The translations under genes were made by a program, and so were the position numbers. Below, one piece after another: positions 8,392-16,515 of a stretch of DNA of 64,000 nt. Within the stretch, counting starts at the first letter, position 1; each line of letters starts with the position of its first letter. The stretch is from Polyangiaceae bacterium (GTDB lineage Bacteria > Myxococcota_A > Polyangia > Polyangiales > Polyangiaceae): positions 458,900 through 522,899 of the forward strand of contig JADJYE010000008.1 of assembly GCA_016719945.1 (NCBI GenBank), read 5' to 3'. Below the pieces are notes generated by a model, which saw only the letters and a program-made list of their open reading frames with translations, made no database searches and was not told where the DNA came from.

Positions 8392-9840
8392 TCAGTTGAC
8401 CGGCTCGATCACCGCCAGGAAGTCCTTGGCCGGGATGAACTTCTCGACGCGCTTCACCTCGGCGCCGGTCGAGTCGAAGACCAGGACCGCGGGGAGGCCC
8501 TTGACCTTGTACTTCTCCATCGTCTCTTTGACCTTCGGGTCGTCCTCGTTGGTGGCGTCGAACTTCACCGCCACGAAGCGCCCGCTCTTCGCCTGGAAAT
8601 CGGCGTCGGAGAACGTCTTGGCCTCGAGCTCCTTGCAGGCACCGCACCACTCCGCGCCGAAGTCGAGCAGCAGCGGTCGCTGCTCGGCCTTCGCGGTCTC
8701 GAGCGCCTTCTGGAGATCGCTGCCCCAGTGCTCCTTCTTGAGGGCCGGGTAGGACTTGCGCCCCGCGGCCTCGTCGGCCTGGCGCTGCTCCTGCTCTTTC
8801 TTCGCGAGGACCTCGGCGCTCACCTCCTTGGGCTTGCCGAGCGCGGTGACGAGCAGGAACCCTCCAGCGACCGCGCCGGCGATGCCAAGCCCCTTGCGGA
8901 TCTTGGTGCCCACGCCGCCGTCGTCCCAGTTCACGTGAACCGCGCCGAGGCCGAGGCCGACGGCCCCGATGATCGCGGCGATGAGCAGGAACTTGGTGTC
9001 GTTCTTGACGAACTCGCCGAGCACCGGGAACGCGTTCTTCAGGTAATAGAGCGCGAGCACGAGCATCACGATCCCGAAGAACGACTTGACCCACACCATC
9101 CAGCGGCCGCCCTTCGGCAGACCCGCAGCGAAGGTGCCGACGACCCAGAACAGCGCCCCGAGGCCGATCGCGTAGGCCATGCCGAAGGTGACGCCGAGCG
9201 AGACGCTCTGCTTCTCGGTCACGACCGCCATCATCGAGATGAGGACGGGGCCGGAGCAGGGGGCCGCCACCAGGCCGCTGACGAGGCCGAGCGAGAAGGC
9301 GCCGCCGTAGCCGACTCCGCCGACGCCCGAGAGGCGCTGCATGACCGAGTCGGGCAGGGTGAGCTCGAAGGCGCCGAACATCGACGCCGCCATGATGATG
9401 AAGACCACCGAGATGCCGACGATCACCCAGCGGTTGGCGAGGATCGCGCCGAACACGCCGCCGGTCAGCGAGACGACGACGAACATGGCCGTGAAGAGCA
9501 CGACCATGCCGCCGACGAACGCCGTGGAGAGCATCATCGCGTGGCCGCGCGTCTTCGCCTGCTTCGCCCCGAAGACGCTCACCGTGATGGCGATCATCGG
9601 GTAGACGCACGGGGTGAGGCTCGTGAGGAAGCCCGCCCCGAGCGCGACCGCCGCGGCGCTGAAGATGCCCTCGTTGAGGGCCGCCTTGAAGTCGCCGCCC
9701 TCGTCGGCGAGGGCGACGGTTGGGAGCGCGAGCGCGAGGGCGAGCGCGAAGAGCGCGAGGACCCACTTCGCTGTCGAGCTGGGCAAGGAGAACCGAGTGG
9801 CCGGGTGGGCGGGGAGCGTGGGCGGGCTTTGGCTTCGCAT
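8392..9840 (-). CDS. dsbD: DsbD-type thiol:disulfide interchange protein (short form)
   Basis: A 482-residue inner-membrane protein. After a signal-like first helix it has the DsbD/CcdA transmembrane region (about residues 50-330), with the two redox Cys in TPCVYP and APCSGP, then a C-terminal thioredoxin domain with the active site WCGACKELE near residues 392-400. DsbD passes electrons from cytoplasmic thioredoxin to periplasmic thiol proteins. The N-terminal alpha (cDsbD-like immunoglobulin) domain of E. coli DsbD is absent: only about 45 residues precede the membrane part. So it is a short form and must hand electrons to a separate periplasmic partner. ATG start at 9838-9840. Confidence 0.92.
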   Translation of the reverse strand: MRSQSPPTLPAHPATRFSLPSSTAKWVLALFALALALALPTVALADEGGDFKAALNEGIFSAAAVALGAGFLTSLTPCVYPMIAITVSVFGAKQAKTRGHAMMLSTAFVGGMVVLFTAMFVVVSLTGGVFGAILANRWVIVGISVVFIIMAASMFGAFELTLPDSVMQRLSGVGGVGYGGAFSLGLVSGLVAAPCSGPVLISMMAVVTEKQSVSLGVTFGMAYAIGLGALFWVVGTFAAGLPKGGRWMVWVKSFFGIVMLVLALYYLKNAFPVLGEFVKNDTKFLLIAAIIGAVGLGLGAVHVNWDDGGVGTKIRKGLGIAGAVAGGFLLVTALGKPKEVSAEVLAKKEQEQRQADEAAGRKSYPALKKEHWGSDLQKALETAKAEQRPLLLDFGAEWCGACKELEAKTFSDADFQAKSGRFVAVKFDATNEDDPKVKETMEKYKVKGLPAVLVFDSTGAEVKRVEKFIPAKDFLAVIEPVN

Positions 9841-9883
9841 AGGCTCTGGGCTGTCGTTACGCCGACCAGTCTAGCAAGTTTTG

Positions 9884-10912
9884 TCAGCCCGTCCGCACAC
9901 CTCGAGAGAGTGTGCTCAAGGCCTTCTTCGCGCGGGTGATCTCGGCGTCGAGGGCGATGCTCGTCGTGAGGCGGCCGGACTCGGACCGCTCCACGAAGGC
10001 CTGGAGGTGGCCGCGAGCCTCGCTCGGCCGGCGAGCGTGGATGGCGAGCAGGCCCAGCACAAACCGGCCGTATCCCTGGCCTGCAGGCACGGCAGCGAGG
10101 CGTTCGATGCACCGTCGCGCGTCGACCCCGGCCTCTCCGGCGGCGATCCGAGCGAGGGCGAGGTGGCCCTGGTAGAGCGGCTTGTCGCGCGTGCCCCAGC
10201 GAGATGCGCGCTCCAGCGCACCGACGGCGTCCCGAAAGCGGTCCGCCAGGAAGAAGATGCTGCCCAGGGTCCACCAGTGGAACGCTCTGCGCGAGGCGGG
10301 GCCCACCCGCGCGGCCGTCCGCAGGTGGCGAGCGGCGATGTTGAGTTCGCCCAGCGCGGCGGCGGCGCGAGCCGCGTCCTGATGGAGGACGTCCGCGAGG
10401 ACCCCGAGCGTGAGCGACGACCGGGCAAGCTCGAGGGCCTCCTTGAAGTTTCGGCGCTCGAAGTGGGACAGGTAAAGCTGCCTCAGGAGCATCGCGTGCG
10501 TCGTCTTGTCGATGCGCGCTCGCGACGCGAGACCTCGCTTCGCCCAGATCCCCCGAGCCCGAGGGGTGGCGGCCGACAGCGCGCGGCTCAGATACTCCTC
10601 GGGCGACATCGCGCGCGGCGATCGGACCGGTGCGGCGGCGGCGCGGGGGGGCAGAACGGTCGTGCGGGCGGGGGCGCGGGCGGCAGGGGCAGACGAGGCG
10701 CGCACCCGCTTCACGGCGCGTTCGCCCGCGGGGGGATGCGAGGTGCGACGGACCGGGCTCGTTCGCTTCGACGTCGCCGCGGTCGAGCGCGGCGTCGAGC
10801 GCGGCGCGACCTCGGCCCGACGGCCGGAAGAGGGCCGGGGCGGCCGGGCCGAGACGGCGCGCGGGGGAGCGTCGGCCTGACCGCGCCTCGAGGAGACGGG
10901 TTCGGGAGCCAT
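9884..10912 (-). CDS. tetratricopeptide-repeat protein
   Basis: About 342 residues from the ATG at 10910-10912. The first 100 residues are Ser/Pro/Arg-rich and look disordered. From MSPEEYLSRALS on, the chain consists of helix pairs of TPR type, such as LYLSHFERRNFKEALELARSS and FHWWTLGSIFFLADRFRDAV. No signal peptide is evident, so it is likely cytoplasmic or a scaffold for other proteins. The start is uncertain: GTG codons exist just upstream, and an internal ATG near 10610 would remove the disordered part. A run of eight A bases at about 10981-10988 lies upstream. Function unknown. Confidence 0.7.
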   Translation of the reverse strand: MAPEPVSSRRGQADAPPRAVSARPPRPSSGRRAEVAPRSTPRSTAATSKRTSPVRRTSHPPAGERAVKRVRASSAPAARAPARTTVLPPRAAAAPVRSPRAMSPEEYLSRALSAATPRARGIWAKRGLASRARIDKTTHAMLLRQLYLSHFERRNFKEALELARSSLTLGVLADVLHQDAARAAAALGELNIAARHLRTAARVGPASRRAFHWWTLGSIFFLADRFRDAVGALERASRWGTRDKPLYQGHLALARIAAGEAGVDARRCIERLAAVPAGQGYGRFVLGLLAIHARRPSEARGHLQAFVERSESGRLTTSIALDAEITRAKKALSTLSRGVRTG

Positions 10913-11122
10913 CGACGGCCGGTCTTTCACCCGTGCCACGAGCTCCACCGTAGCAGGACCTAAACGCGCGTCCAGAAAGCGAAAAAAAAGTTTCCCACAG
11001 GGACGCGATTCCGGCCCTCGCGGCACGGTTGAGACCCCCTGGCCCCGCGGCGCCCCGGCGCCTCGACCCTGCTGGATCGATTGCAGCCCGACGCTTCCTG
11101 CATCAGGCTCAGCCTCGACGTG

Positions 11123-11434
11123 ATGTCCCGTGGAAGGCTTCGCTATTGGGCCCTCGTGCTCCTCGGCTCCGTGGTCGCCACGCTCGGGGCGGGGTGCGGC
11201 CGGCCCGCGACGCGCGACGAGTGCCTGGCGATCCTCGACAAGAGCGCGGAGCTGAAGCTCAAGGAGCAGAAGCTCAGCGACCCCGAGCAGATCGCCCACC
11301 GCAAGAAGCAGCTGATGGACGCGAAGGGCGAGGACCTGATCGGGCAGTGCGTCGGTATGCGCATCACCGAGGGCGCGCTGCGCTGTGTTCAGCGGGCCGA
11401 GTCGCCCGCCGCGGTCGACCGCTGCCTCTACTGA
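11123..11434 (+). CDS. small hypothetical lipoprotein, Cys-rich (paralogue 1)
   Basis: About 103 residues from the ATG at 11123 (MSRGRLRYW). A hydrophobic segment ends in the lipobox TLGAGC. The mature part is charged and helical (DECLAILDKSAELKLKEQ) and carries spaced Cys residues: CLAIL, GQCVG, RCVQ and RCLY. The next gene, four bases downstream, has the same plan with the Cys at matching places, so the two are a tandem duplication. Probable periplasm-facing lipoprotein; no function recognised. Confidence 0.68.
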   Translation: MSRGRLRYWALVLLGSVVATLGAGCGRPATRDECLAILDKSAELKLKEQKLSDPEQIAHRKKQLMDAKGEDLIGQCVGMRITEGALRCVQRAESPAAVDRCLY

Positions 11435-11438
11435 CGCG

Positions 11439-11795
11439 ATGTCCGAGCGAGACGTTCGCGAGCCGTCCGATCACGTCGCGCGGAACCTGATCGGGTCCGT
11501 CGCGATCATCGCGCTTATCATCGGCGCCACCGGGCTGCAGGTCTGCTCGGGCACCCGACCCGAGCAGCCCGAGGCCCGCTGCGAGGCCCTGCTCGACCGG
11601 TTCGTCGAGCTGCGGGAGCGAGCGGCGAACCCGAAGGCCAGCCCTGGAGACGTCGAGCGGCGCAAGAGCGAGGCGCGCGCCAACACCGAGCGCGACCAGG
11701 CGCTCGAGAGCTGCCAGCGCGGCTTGACCGAGGACACGCTCGCCTGCGCCGAGGCGGCCGTGAACATCAACCAGCTCGAGCAGTGCTTCCCGTAG
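11439..11795 (+). CDS. small hypothetical membrane protein, Cys-rich (paralogue 2)
   Basis: About 118 residues from the ATG at 11439 (MSERDVREP). One transmembrane or signal-anchor helix (NLIGSVAIIALIIGATG) is followed by a soluble domain. That domain aligns by eye with the preceding protein: RCEALLDRFVELRER against ECLAILDKSAELKLK, SCQRGLTEDTLACAEAA against QCVGMRITEGALRCVQRA, and a final QCFP against RCLY. Unlike paralogue 1 there is no clear lipobox, so the anchoring differs. The pair is presumably cotranscribed. No function recognised. Confidence 0.68.
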   Translation: MSERDVREPSDHVARNLIGSVAIIALIIGATGLQVCSGTRPEQPEARCEALLDRFVELRERAANPKASPGDVERRKSEARANTERDQALESCQRGLTEDTLACAEAAVNINQLEQCFP

Positions 11796-11909
11796 GCAGA
11801 CCGAGCACGCCCGCCCCACCTCCGCGCGACGCGGCTCGGACCTCAGCGAGCGAGGCGCGTTGCCCGCAGGGCTTGTGTTAACCTCGTCGGGGCGCGGGTC
11901 GCGCCCGAG

Positions 11910-13190
11910 ATGAAGCACAACTCTCCGCAGCTCGGTTTCAACAACAACGTGCGCCACAAGGGCCTCGTTTTTCATATCCAAACCGAGGACTCGGGGGTCA
12001 AGCACCCGCACATCATCACGCACCTCTTCGCGGACGGCGGGCGCATCCTCAAGTCGCAGAAGACGTCGTACGCGGAGTTCTTGGGCGAGCAAGAGCTCTC
12101 CAAGAAGGTGCGCAGCCTGATGCAGGAGCAGCACAAGGCGATGTTCATCGCCCTGCGCGCCGGCAAGTTCGATCACATGTTGGGCGACGCCCCGGCCGAA
12201 GGGCCAGCCAGCGCCGCCGCGGCGCCCGCGCCGGGGCCGAGCAGCGAAGGCCTGCCGCCCGCGAGCACCGTGGGTCTGCCGCCCGCGAGCGCCGTGGGTC
12301 TGCCGCCCCCTCCCCCTTCGAGCTCGGGAGCGACGGCCCCGCCTTCCCGCGGGCCCATGCCGTCCCTCGTCGGAGCGACCGAGTTCGCTCGCTCCGAGCC
12401 TCCTCCTCCTCTGCCGCCCACGCCGCAAGCCAAGGTCGCGTCGTCGAAGGCCCCGGGCGACGTCCCGGCGGCGCACGCCGACACCGTCGCGATGCGCGCG
12501 GTGAGTGACCCGACCGCTTCGCAGGCAACACCATCGCACGCGGCCGCGCCCCACAGCTCGGGCCGGCCGCCGCCCGCGCGGCTCACACCTCCTCCGCCGC
12601 GCCCGCCCGAGCCGTCTTCGCCGGCGCGTCATGACGTCACCCGCGCGCCGACCAATCCTGCAATGGCTCGCCTCGAGCGGCCTGGCACGCGGGCGCCGAG
12701 CGTGCCGCCCCCGGCGCCGACTGCGCCTCGCCCCACCCCTGCACCGCGCCCGCCGCTGTCGGCGAGCCTCGACCTCGATCTCGAGGCCCTCGAGCGCGCG
12801 GCTGACCAGAACCAGGGGCCCGTCTACAAGCACATCCGGGATCTGCCGCCGCCCCCCGCGAGCCTGCTCAAGCCGTCCCTCCCTCGCAACACGAGCTACC
12901 GGTCGGTGACGCCGCAAGCGACCCAGATCGTGGCCGATCCAAAGGGCCCGCCGTCCGGCGCGTCCCCTCCGGGCCCGAGCCGGCCGGGCGCTTCGACCAT
13001 CCCGCGGGCGCCGACCTCCAGCCGCGGCTCACAGCGCTATGCGCCGTCGCGCCCCGCGAGCATCTTCGGCAGCTCACGGCCCCAAGAGGGCTCGTCGATC
13101 TTCGGCGAGGACCTGATCAGCGAGAAGAGCCTCGACGAGGTCATCCTCAGCTACCTCGCCGAAGATCTCGAGCCCGGCACGAAGAAGTGA
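11910..13190 (+). CDS. hypothetical protein: conserved N-terminal domain with long Pro/Ala/Ser-rich tail
   Basis: A 426-residue protein. Residues 1-92 form a compact conserved-looking domain (FNNNVRHKGLVFHIQTEDSG, then HIITHLFADGGRIL) that I associate with uncharacterised myxobacterial proteins. Residues about 95-390 are low-complexity Pro/Ala/Ser sequence with an imperfect 27-base repeat (GLPPAS units at about 12250-12310). The last 30 residues (ISEKSLDEVILSYLAEDLE) are again structured and may be a short interaction helix. No signal peptide, so probably cytoplasmic. A strong intrinsic terminator follows 24 bases after the stop. Function unknown. Confidence 0.72.
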   Translation: MKHNSPQLGFNNNVRHKGLVFHIQTEDSGVKHPHIITHLFADGGRILKSQKTSYAEFLGEQELSKKVRSLMQEQHKAMFIALRAGKFDHMLGDAPAEGPASAAAAPAPGPSSEGLPPASTVGLPPASAVGLPPPPPSSSGATAPPSRGPMPSLVGATEFARSEPPPPLPPTPQAKVASSKAPGDVPAAHADTVAMRAVSDPTASQATPSHAAAPHSSGRPPPARLTPPPPRPPEPSSPARHDVTRAPTNPAMARLERPGTRAPSVPPPAPTAPRPTPAPRPPLSASLDLDLEALERAADQNQGPVYKHIRDLPPPPASLLKPSLPRNTSYRSVTPQATQIVADPKGPPSGASPPGPSRPGASTIPRAPTSSRGSQRYAPSRPASIFGSSRPQEGSSIFGEDLISEKSLDEVILSYLAEDLEPGTKK

Positions 13191-13213
13191 GCGCGGGCGG
13201 CCGCAAAGAACGA

Positions 13214-13252
13214 AGCCTCGCGCTGGGTGGGCGCGAGGCTCTTCTCTTTTTT
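13214..13252 (+). terminator. rho-independent terminator after the proline-rich protein gene
   Basis: A perfect 10-bp stem, AGCCTCGCGC at 13214-13223 with GCGCGAGGCT at 13231-13240, and a 7-base loop, followed by CTTCTC and six T residues. It ends transcription coming from 11910-13190 before the opposing tRNA gene. Confidence 0.88.
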
Positions 13253-13262
13253 GGGTACCGGG

Positions 13263-13335
13263 TGGAGCTGAGGGGAATCGAACCCCTGACCTCCTGCATG
13301 CCATGCAGGCGCTCTCCCAACTGAGCTACAGCCCC
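13263..13335 (-). tRNA. tRNA-Ala (anticodon GGC)
   Basis: On the minus strand 73 bases fold as a full cloverleaf. The acceptor stem GGGGCTG pairs with CAGCTCC and contains the G3:U70 wobble pair that marks alanine tRNAs. The D arm is GCTC/GAGC, the anticodon stem CCTGC/GCAGG holds loop ATGGCAT (anticodon GGC), and the T arm is AGGGG-TTCGATT-CCCCT. The discriminator is A73. CCA is not encoded: the next bases are CCC. Confidence 0.96.
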
Positions 13336-13446
13336 GGGACGGACGGGTTCATACCGCTCCCTCGTCCTTCTGTCTCGTGAAAAAATCTGAGCTCGTGAAC
13401 ACGACGCGCGGCCGGCTCGAGGCTGACGGCGCGCCGAGCGCGCCCC

Positions 13447-14618
13447 TCACATCCCGAGGATCTTCGCGACGTAGTACTTCATCGTCTCGGTCGTGCCGCC
13501 GCCGATGCGGAACAGCCGCTGGTCGCGCCAGGCGCGCGCGATGGGGAAGTCCTCGATGTAGCCCCAGCCGCCGTGGAACTGGAGGCACGTGTCGGTGACC
13601 TCGCTCGCGAGATCGCCGACCAGGATCTTGCACATGCTGATGTGCTTCACGGTCTCCATGCTGAGCGGCCCCTTCTTGACGTGCTTCTCCTCGTTGTAGC
13701 GATCGACCGTCATGTAGACGTACGCCCGCGCGGACTCGAGGCGCGTGAGCAGGTCGACGAACTTGTGCTGCCAGACCTCGCGCTTGATGATCGGCTTGCC
13801 GAACGCAGAGCGCTCGCGGCCGTACGCCATCGCGTCCTCGATCATGTAGAAGCCGCCGGCGACGGCCGACGCAGAGGCGATCAAGCGCTCGGTCTGGAAG
13901 TTTTGCATGAGGTACATGAACCCCATGTTCTCTTCGCCGAGGCGGTAGCGCGCGGGGATGCGCATGTCCTCGAAGAAGAGCTCCGCGGTGTCGCTCGACT
14001 TGTTGCCGATCTTCTTCAGCGCCTTCGAGACCGTGAAGCCCTTGGTCTTCGTCGGGACGAGGAAGAAGGAGCAGCCGTGCGCGCCGGCCTCGGGGTTGGT
14101 CTTCGCGAGCAGCGTGATGAAGTCGGCGCGGGTGCCGTTCGTGATGAAGGTCTTCTGGCCGTTGATGACGTAGTCGTCGCCGTCCTTGCGCGCGACCGTC
14201 TTGATCCCGGCGACGTCGCTGCCAGCGGCCGGCTCCGACACGCCGAGCGACGCGATCTTGTCGCCGGCGAGCGCGGGGCTTGAGAAACTCGTCGATCTGC
14301 TCCGGCGTGCCGAGGTCGCTGATGACCGGGGTCGCCATGTCGCTCTGCACGAGCAGGCCCATCCCGACGCCAGCAGACTTGCTGCGCGGCAGCTCCTCGG
14401 CCTTCGCGATCGAGAACCAGTAGTCCTGTCCGCCGCCGCCGTGCTCCTCCGGGAAGTGCGCGCCCAGGATGCCCAGCTCCCCCGCGCGCTTGAAGACCCA
14501 GTTCGGGGAAGCAGCCCGACTCCTCCCACTCGTCGGCGTTCGGGGCGAGCTCTTTCTCGGCGAACGCGCGGACGGTCTTTCGGAACTGCTCGTGCTCGTC
14601 GGAGAAGGGCTGAAACAT
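13447..14618 (-). CDS. acyl-CoA dehydrogenase, two single-base frameshifts
   Basis: Together the pieces give an acyl-CoA dehydrogenase of about 390 residues (family norm 380-400), an FAD enzyme oxidising acyl-CoA to enoyl-CoA. The N-terminus is MFQPFSDEHEQFRKTVRAF from the ATG at 14618. Frame changes at about 14503-14508 and again at the GGGG run 14275-14278; each is corrected by removing one base. Seen: SLGVSEPAAGSD, NGQKTFITNGT (FAD-domain strands) and the C-terminal QFHGGWGYIEDFPIAR. The usual Glu of the YEGT motif reads IGGGT; the Glu in QTERLI probably serves instead, as in isovaleryl-CoA-type enzymes. Homopolymer locations suggest sequencing error. Divergent from rimK across a PsrA-like operator. 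Confidence 0.9.
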
Positions 14619-14706
14619 GAAAGGCTCCGTGAAGGTTGGGCTGGCGGCCGCGGGGCGGACGCCGGGTGTCGCCCGCGGGCTGCCGCGAGCGCGATGATTC
14701 GTACAC

Positions 14707-14720
14707 GAAACTTACGTTTC
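14707..14720. promoter_or_regulatory. inverted repeat resembling a PsrA / TetR-family fatty-acid operator
   Basis: GAAAC-TTAC-GTTTC is a perfect 5-bp inverted repeat with a 4-base spacer in the 170-base divergent region between the acyl-CoA dehydrogenase and the RimK-like gene. It matches the published PsrA consensus (G/C)AAAC-N2-4-GTTT(G/C) used in Pseudomonas to control beta-oxidation genes. Placement before acyl-CoA dehydrogenase and crotonase genes fits. No regulator gene is in the window, so binding is inference. Confidence 0.5.
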
Positions 14721-14788
14721 CGCAACTCTCGTCGCGGTCCCCCCTTCGCGGTCGGCCCCGTTACACTGCCGCGCCAGCGCTGCTTCGT

Positions 14789-15745
14789 ATGAAGATCCTG
14801 ATCCTTTCCAGAAACGCCACCTTGTACTCCACGAGCCGGATCGTTCTGTCCGCGAGGGCCCGCGGCCACCACGTGACCGTCATCGACCCGCTCGACTTCC
14901 AGATCGTGGTCACGCGCGGTAAGCCCTCGCTGTTCGTCGGAGGCTCGAAGGCGGCGCGCTTCGACGTCGTCGTCCCGAGGATCGGCGCGAGCATCACCGG
15001 CTACGGCCTGGCGGTCGTGCTGCAATTCGAGCTGATGGGTGTCCCGGTCTTGAACTCGGCGGTCTCGATCGCGCGGAGCCGCGACAAGCTGCGCGCGCTG
15101 CAGCTGCTGTCGGAGGCCAGGATCGACGTGCCGACGACCGTCTGCGCGCGCAACCCCGCGGGGTTGCAGCGCGCGCTGGAGCTGGTGCGCGGGTGCCCGG
15201 CGATCGTGAAGCTGCAGCAAGGCACGCAGGGCATCGGGACCATGATCGCGGACACGTCTCAGTCCGCGCACGCGCTGCTCGAGACGTTCTGGGCGATGGG
15301 CCAGGACATCGTGCTCCAGGAGTATGTGAAGGAGTCCAAGGGGCGCGACGTGCGGGCGATCGTCGTCGGGGGCACCGTCATCGCCGCGATGAGGCGCGTC
15401 GCGAAGAGGGGTGAGTTCCGCGCGAACCTCCACCGCGGCGCGCGCGGCAGCGGAGTGCGCCTGCCGCGCTCCTACGAGGCCGCGGCCATCCGGGCCGCCG
15501 CGCTGATGGGCCTCGAGGTCGCTGGCGTCGACATGCTCGAGGGCAAGCGGGGGCCACGCCTGCTCGAGATCAACAGCTCGCCAGGCCTCGAGGGCATCGA
15601 GCGGGCCTCGGGCACCGACGTCGCCGCGGCGATCGTCGCGCACGCCGAGAAGTTCGTGCGCTCGCACGCGTCCGCGAAGCGGTCGCGCGACCGGCGCGGG
15701 CACCCCACGACCGACGCGGCGCGCGCGCGGAGGACGGACGGTTGA
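14789..15745 (+). CDS. rimK: RimK-type ATP-grasp ligase
   Basis: A 318-residue protein from the ATG at 14789 (MKILILSRNATLYSTSRIV). It has the RimK N-terminal domain and an ATP-grasp domain: PAIVKLQQGTQGIGT (glycine loop), LQEYVKESKGRDVRAIVVG and the metal site RLLEINSSPGLEGIE. RimK adds glutamates to the C-terminus of ribosomal protein S6; relatives act on other amine acceptors, so the substrate here is not certain. The last 25 residues are basic and disordered. Its stop overlaps the TTG start of the next gene, a sign of translational coupling. A symbol is given on domain similarity only. Confidence 0.85.
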   Translation: MKILILSRNATLYSTSRIVLSARARGHHVTVIDPLDFQIVVTRGKPSLFVGGSKAARFDVVVPRIGASITGYGLAVVLQFELMGVPVLNSAVSIARSRDKLRALQLLSEARIDVPTTVCARNPAGLQRALELVRGCPAIVKLQQGTQGIGTMIADTSQSAHALLETFWAMGQDIVLQEYVKESKGRDVRAIVVGGTVIAAMRRVAKRGEFRANLHRGARGSGVRLPRSYEAAAIRAAALMGLEVAGVDMLEGKRGPRLLEINSSPGLEGIERASGTDVAAAIVAHAEKFVRSHASAKRSRDRRGHPTTDAARARRTDG

Positions 15746-16515
15746 TCGAGGAAGACCACGTCCGCGTCGAGGACCGGGGCCACGCGCGCGTCGTGACCTT
15801 GTGCCGCACCGACAAGCGCAACGCGCTCTCCCGGCGCATGGTCGAGCGCCTCGCGACGATCGTCGAGCAGGCCGGGTTGGACGAGCGCGTGCGGGGCGTG
15901 GTGCTCGCCGCCGAGGGCGCCGTCTTCATGGCCGGCGCCGACCTGGGCGAGCTCGCCGCAGCCCTCGCTCAGACCGACGCCGCAGAGGGCGTGCTCGCGA
16001 TGGGGGCGCGGCTGTGCGTGATCGAGGCGAGCCCGCTGCCCATCGTCTGCGCCGTTGGGGGAGACGTCTTCGGCGGGGGCTGCGAGGTGACCCTGCTCTG
16101 TGACGCCGTCATCGCGGAGCGCCAGGCAGGCTTCACGTTCCGGCACGCGCGCATGGGCCTCTCCCCCGCGTGGGGAGGGGCGCGTCGCCTGGTGGAGCGA
16201 GTCGGACCGCTCGGCGCATCGCGCCTGCTGCTCACAGCCGAGCGCGTGACGGCGGACGAGGCCTTGGCGCTCGGCTTGGTGACCTCGGTCGTCGACGACG
16301 GGCGCGCCCTCGACGCCGCTTGCGAGCTCGTCGAGCACTTCGCGAAGAACGACCGCAACACCGTCGCCGAGAACAAGCGCGGGCTGATGGCTGCGAGGGG
16401 CTTGCCATCACGCGGCTGGGTCGAGGCTGAGGCGGCGGTCTTCAGGTCTCTGTGGGCGGGGCCTGCGCACCTCGCCGCGATGGCGCGCGCAGCCAAGAAG
16501 GCCGGAGCCTCCTGA
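15742..16515 (+). CDS. enoyl-CoA hydratase/isomerase (crotonase) family protein
   Basis: A 257-residue crotonase-fold protein starting at a TTG that overlaps the rimK stop. Seen: the CoA/oxyanion motif FMAGADLGEL and the helix GGDVFGGGCEVTLLCDAVIAE. The first catalytic Glu (in GGGCE) is present. At the place of the second (LPE/QPE before LG in hydratases) the sequence is FRHARMGLSPAWGG, so that Glu is replaced by His. The reaction may therefore be isomerisation or another crotonase chemistry rather than ordinary hydration. Downstream of an acyl-CoA dehydrogenase locus. Overlaps the convergent GT2 gene by 74 bases. Confidence 0.85.
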   Translation: MIEEDHVRVEDRGHARVVTLCRTDKRNALSRRMVERLATIVEQAGLDERVRGVVLAAEGAVFMAGADLGELAAALAQTDAAEGVLAMGARLCVIEASPLPIVCAVGGDVFGGGCEVTLLCDAVIAERQAGFTFRHARMGLSPAWGGARRLVERVGPLGASRLLLTAERVTADEALALGLVTSVVDDGRALDAACELVEHFAKNDRNTVAENKRGLMAARGLPSRGWVEAEAAVFRSLWAGPAHLAAMARAAKKAGAS

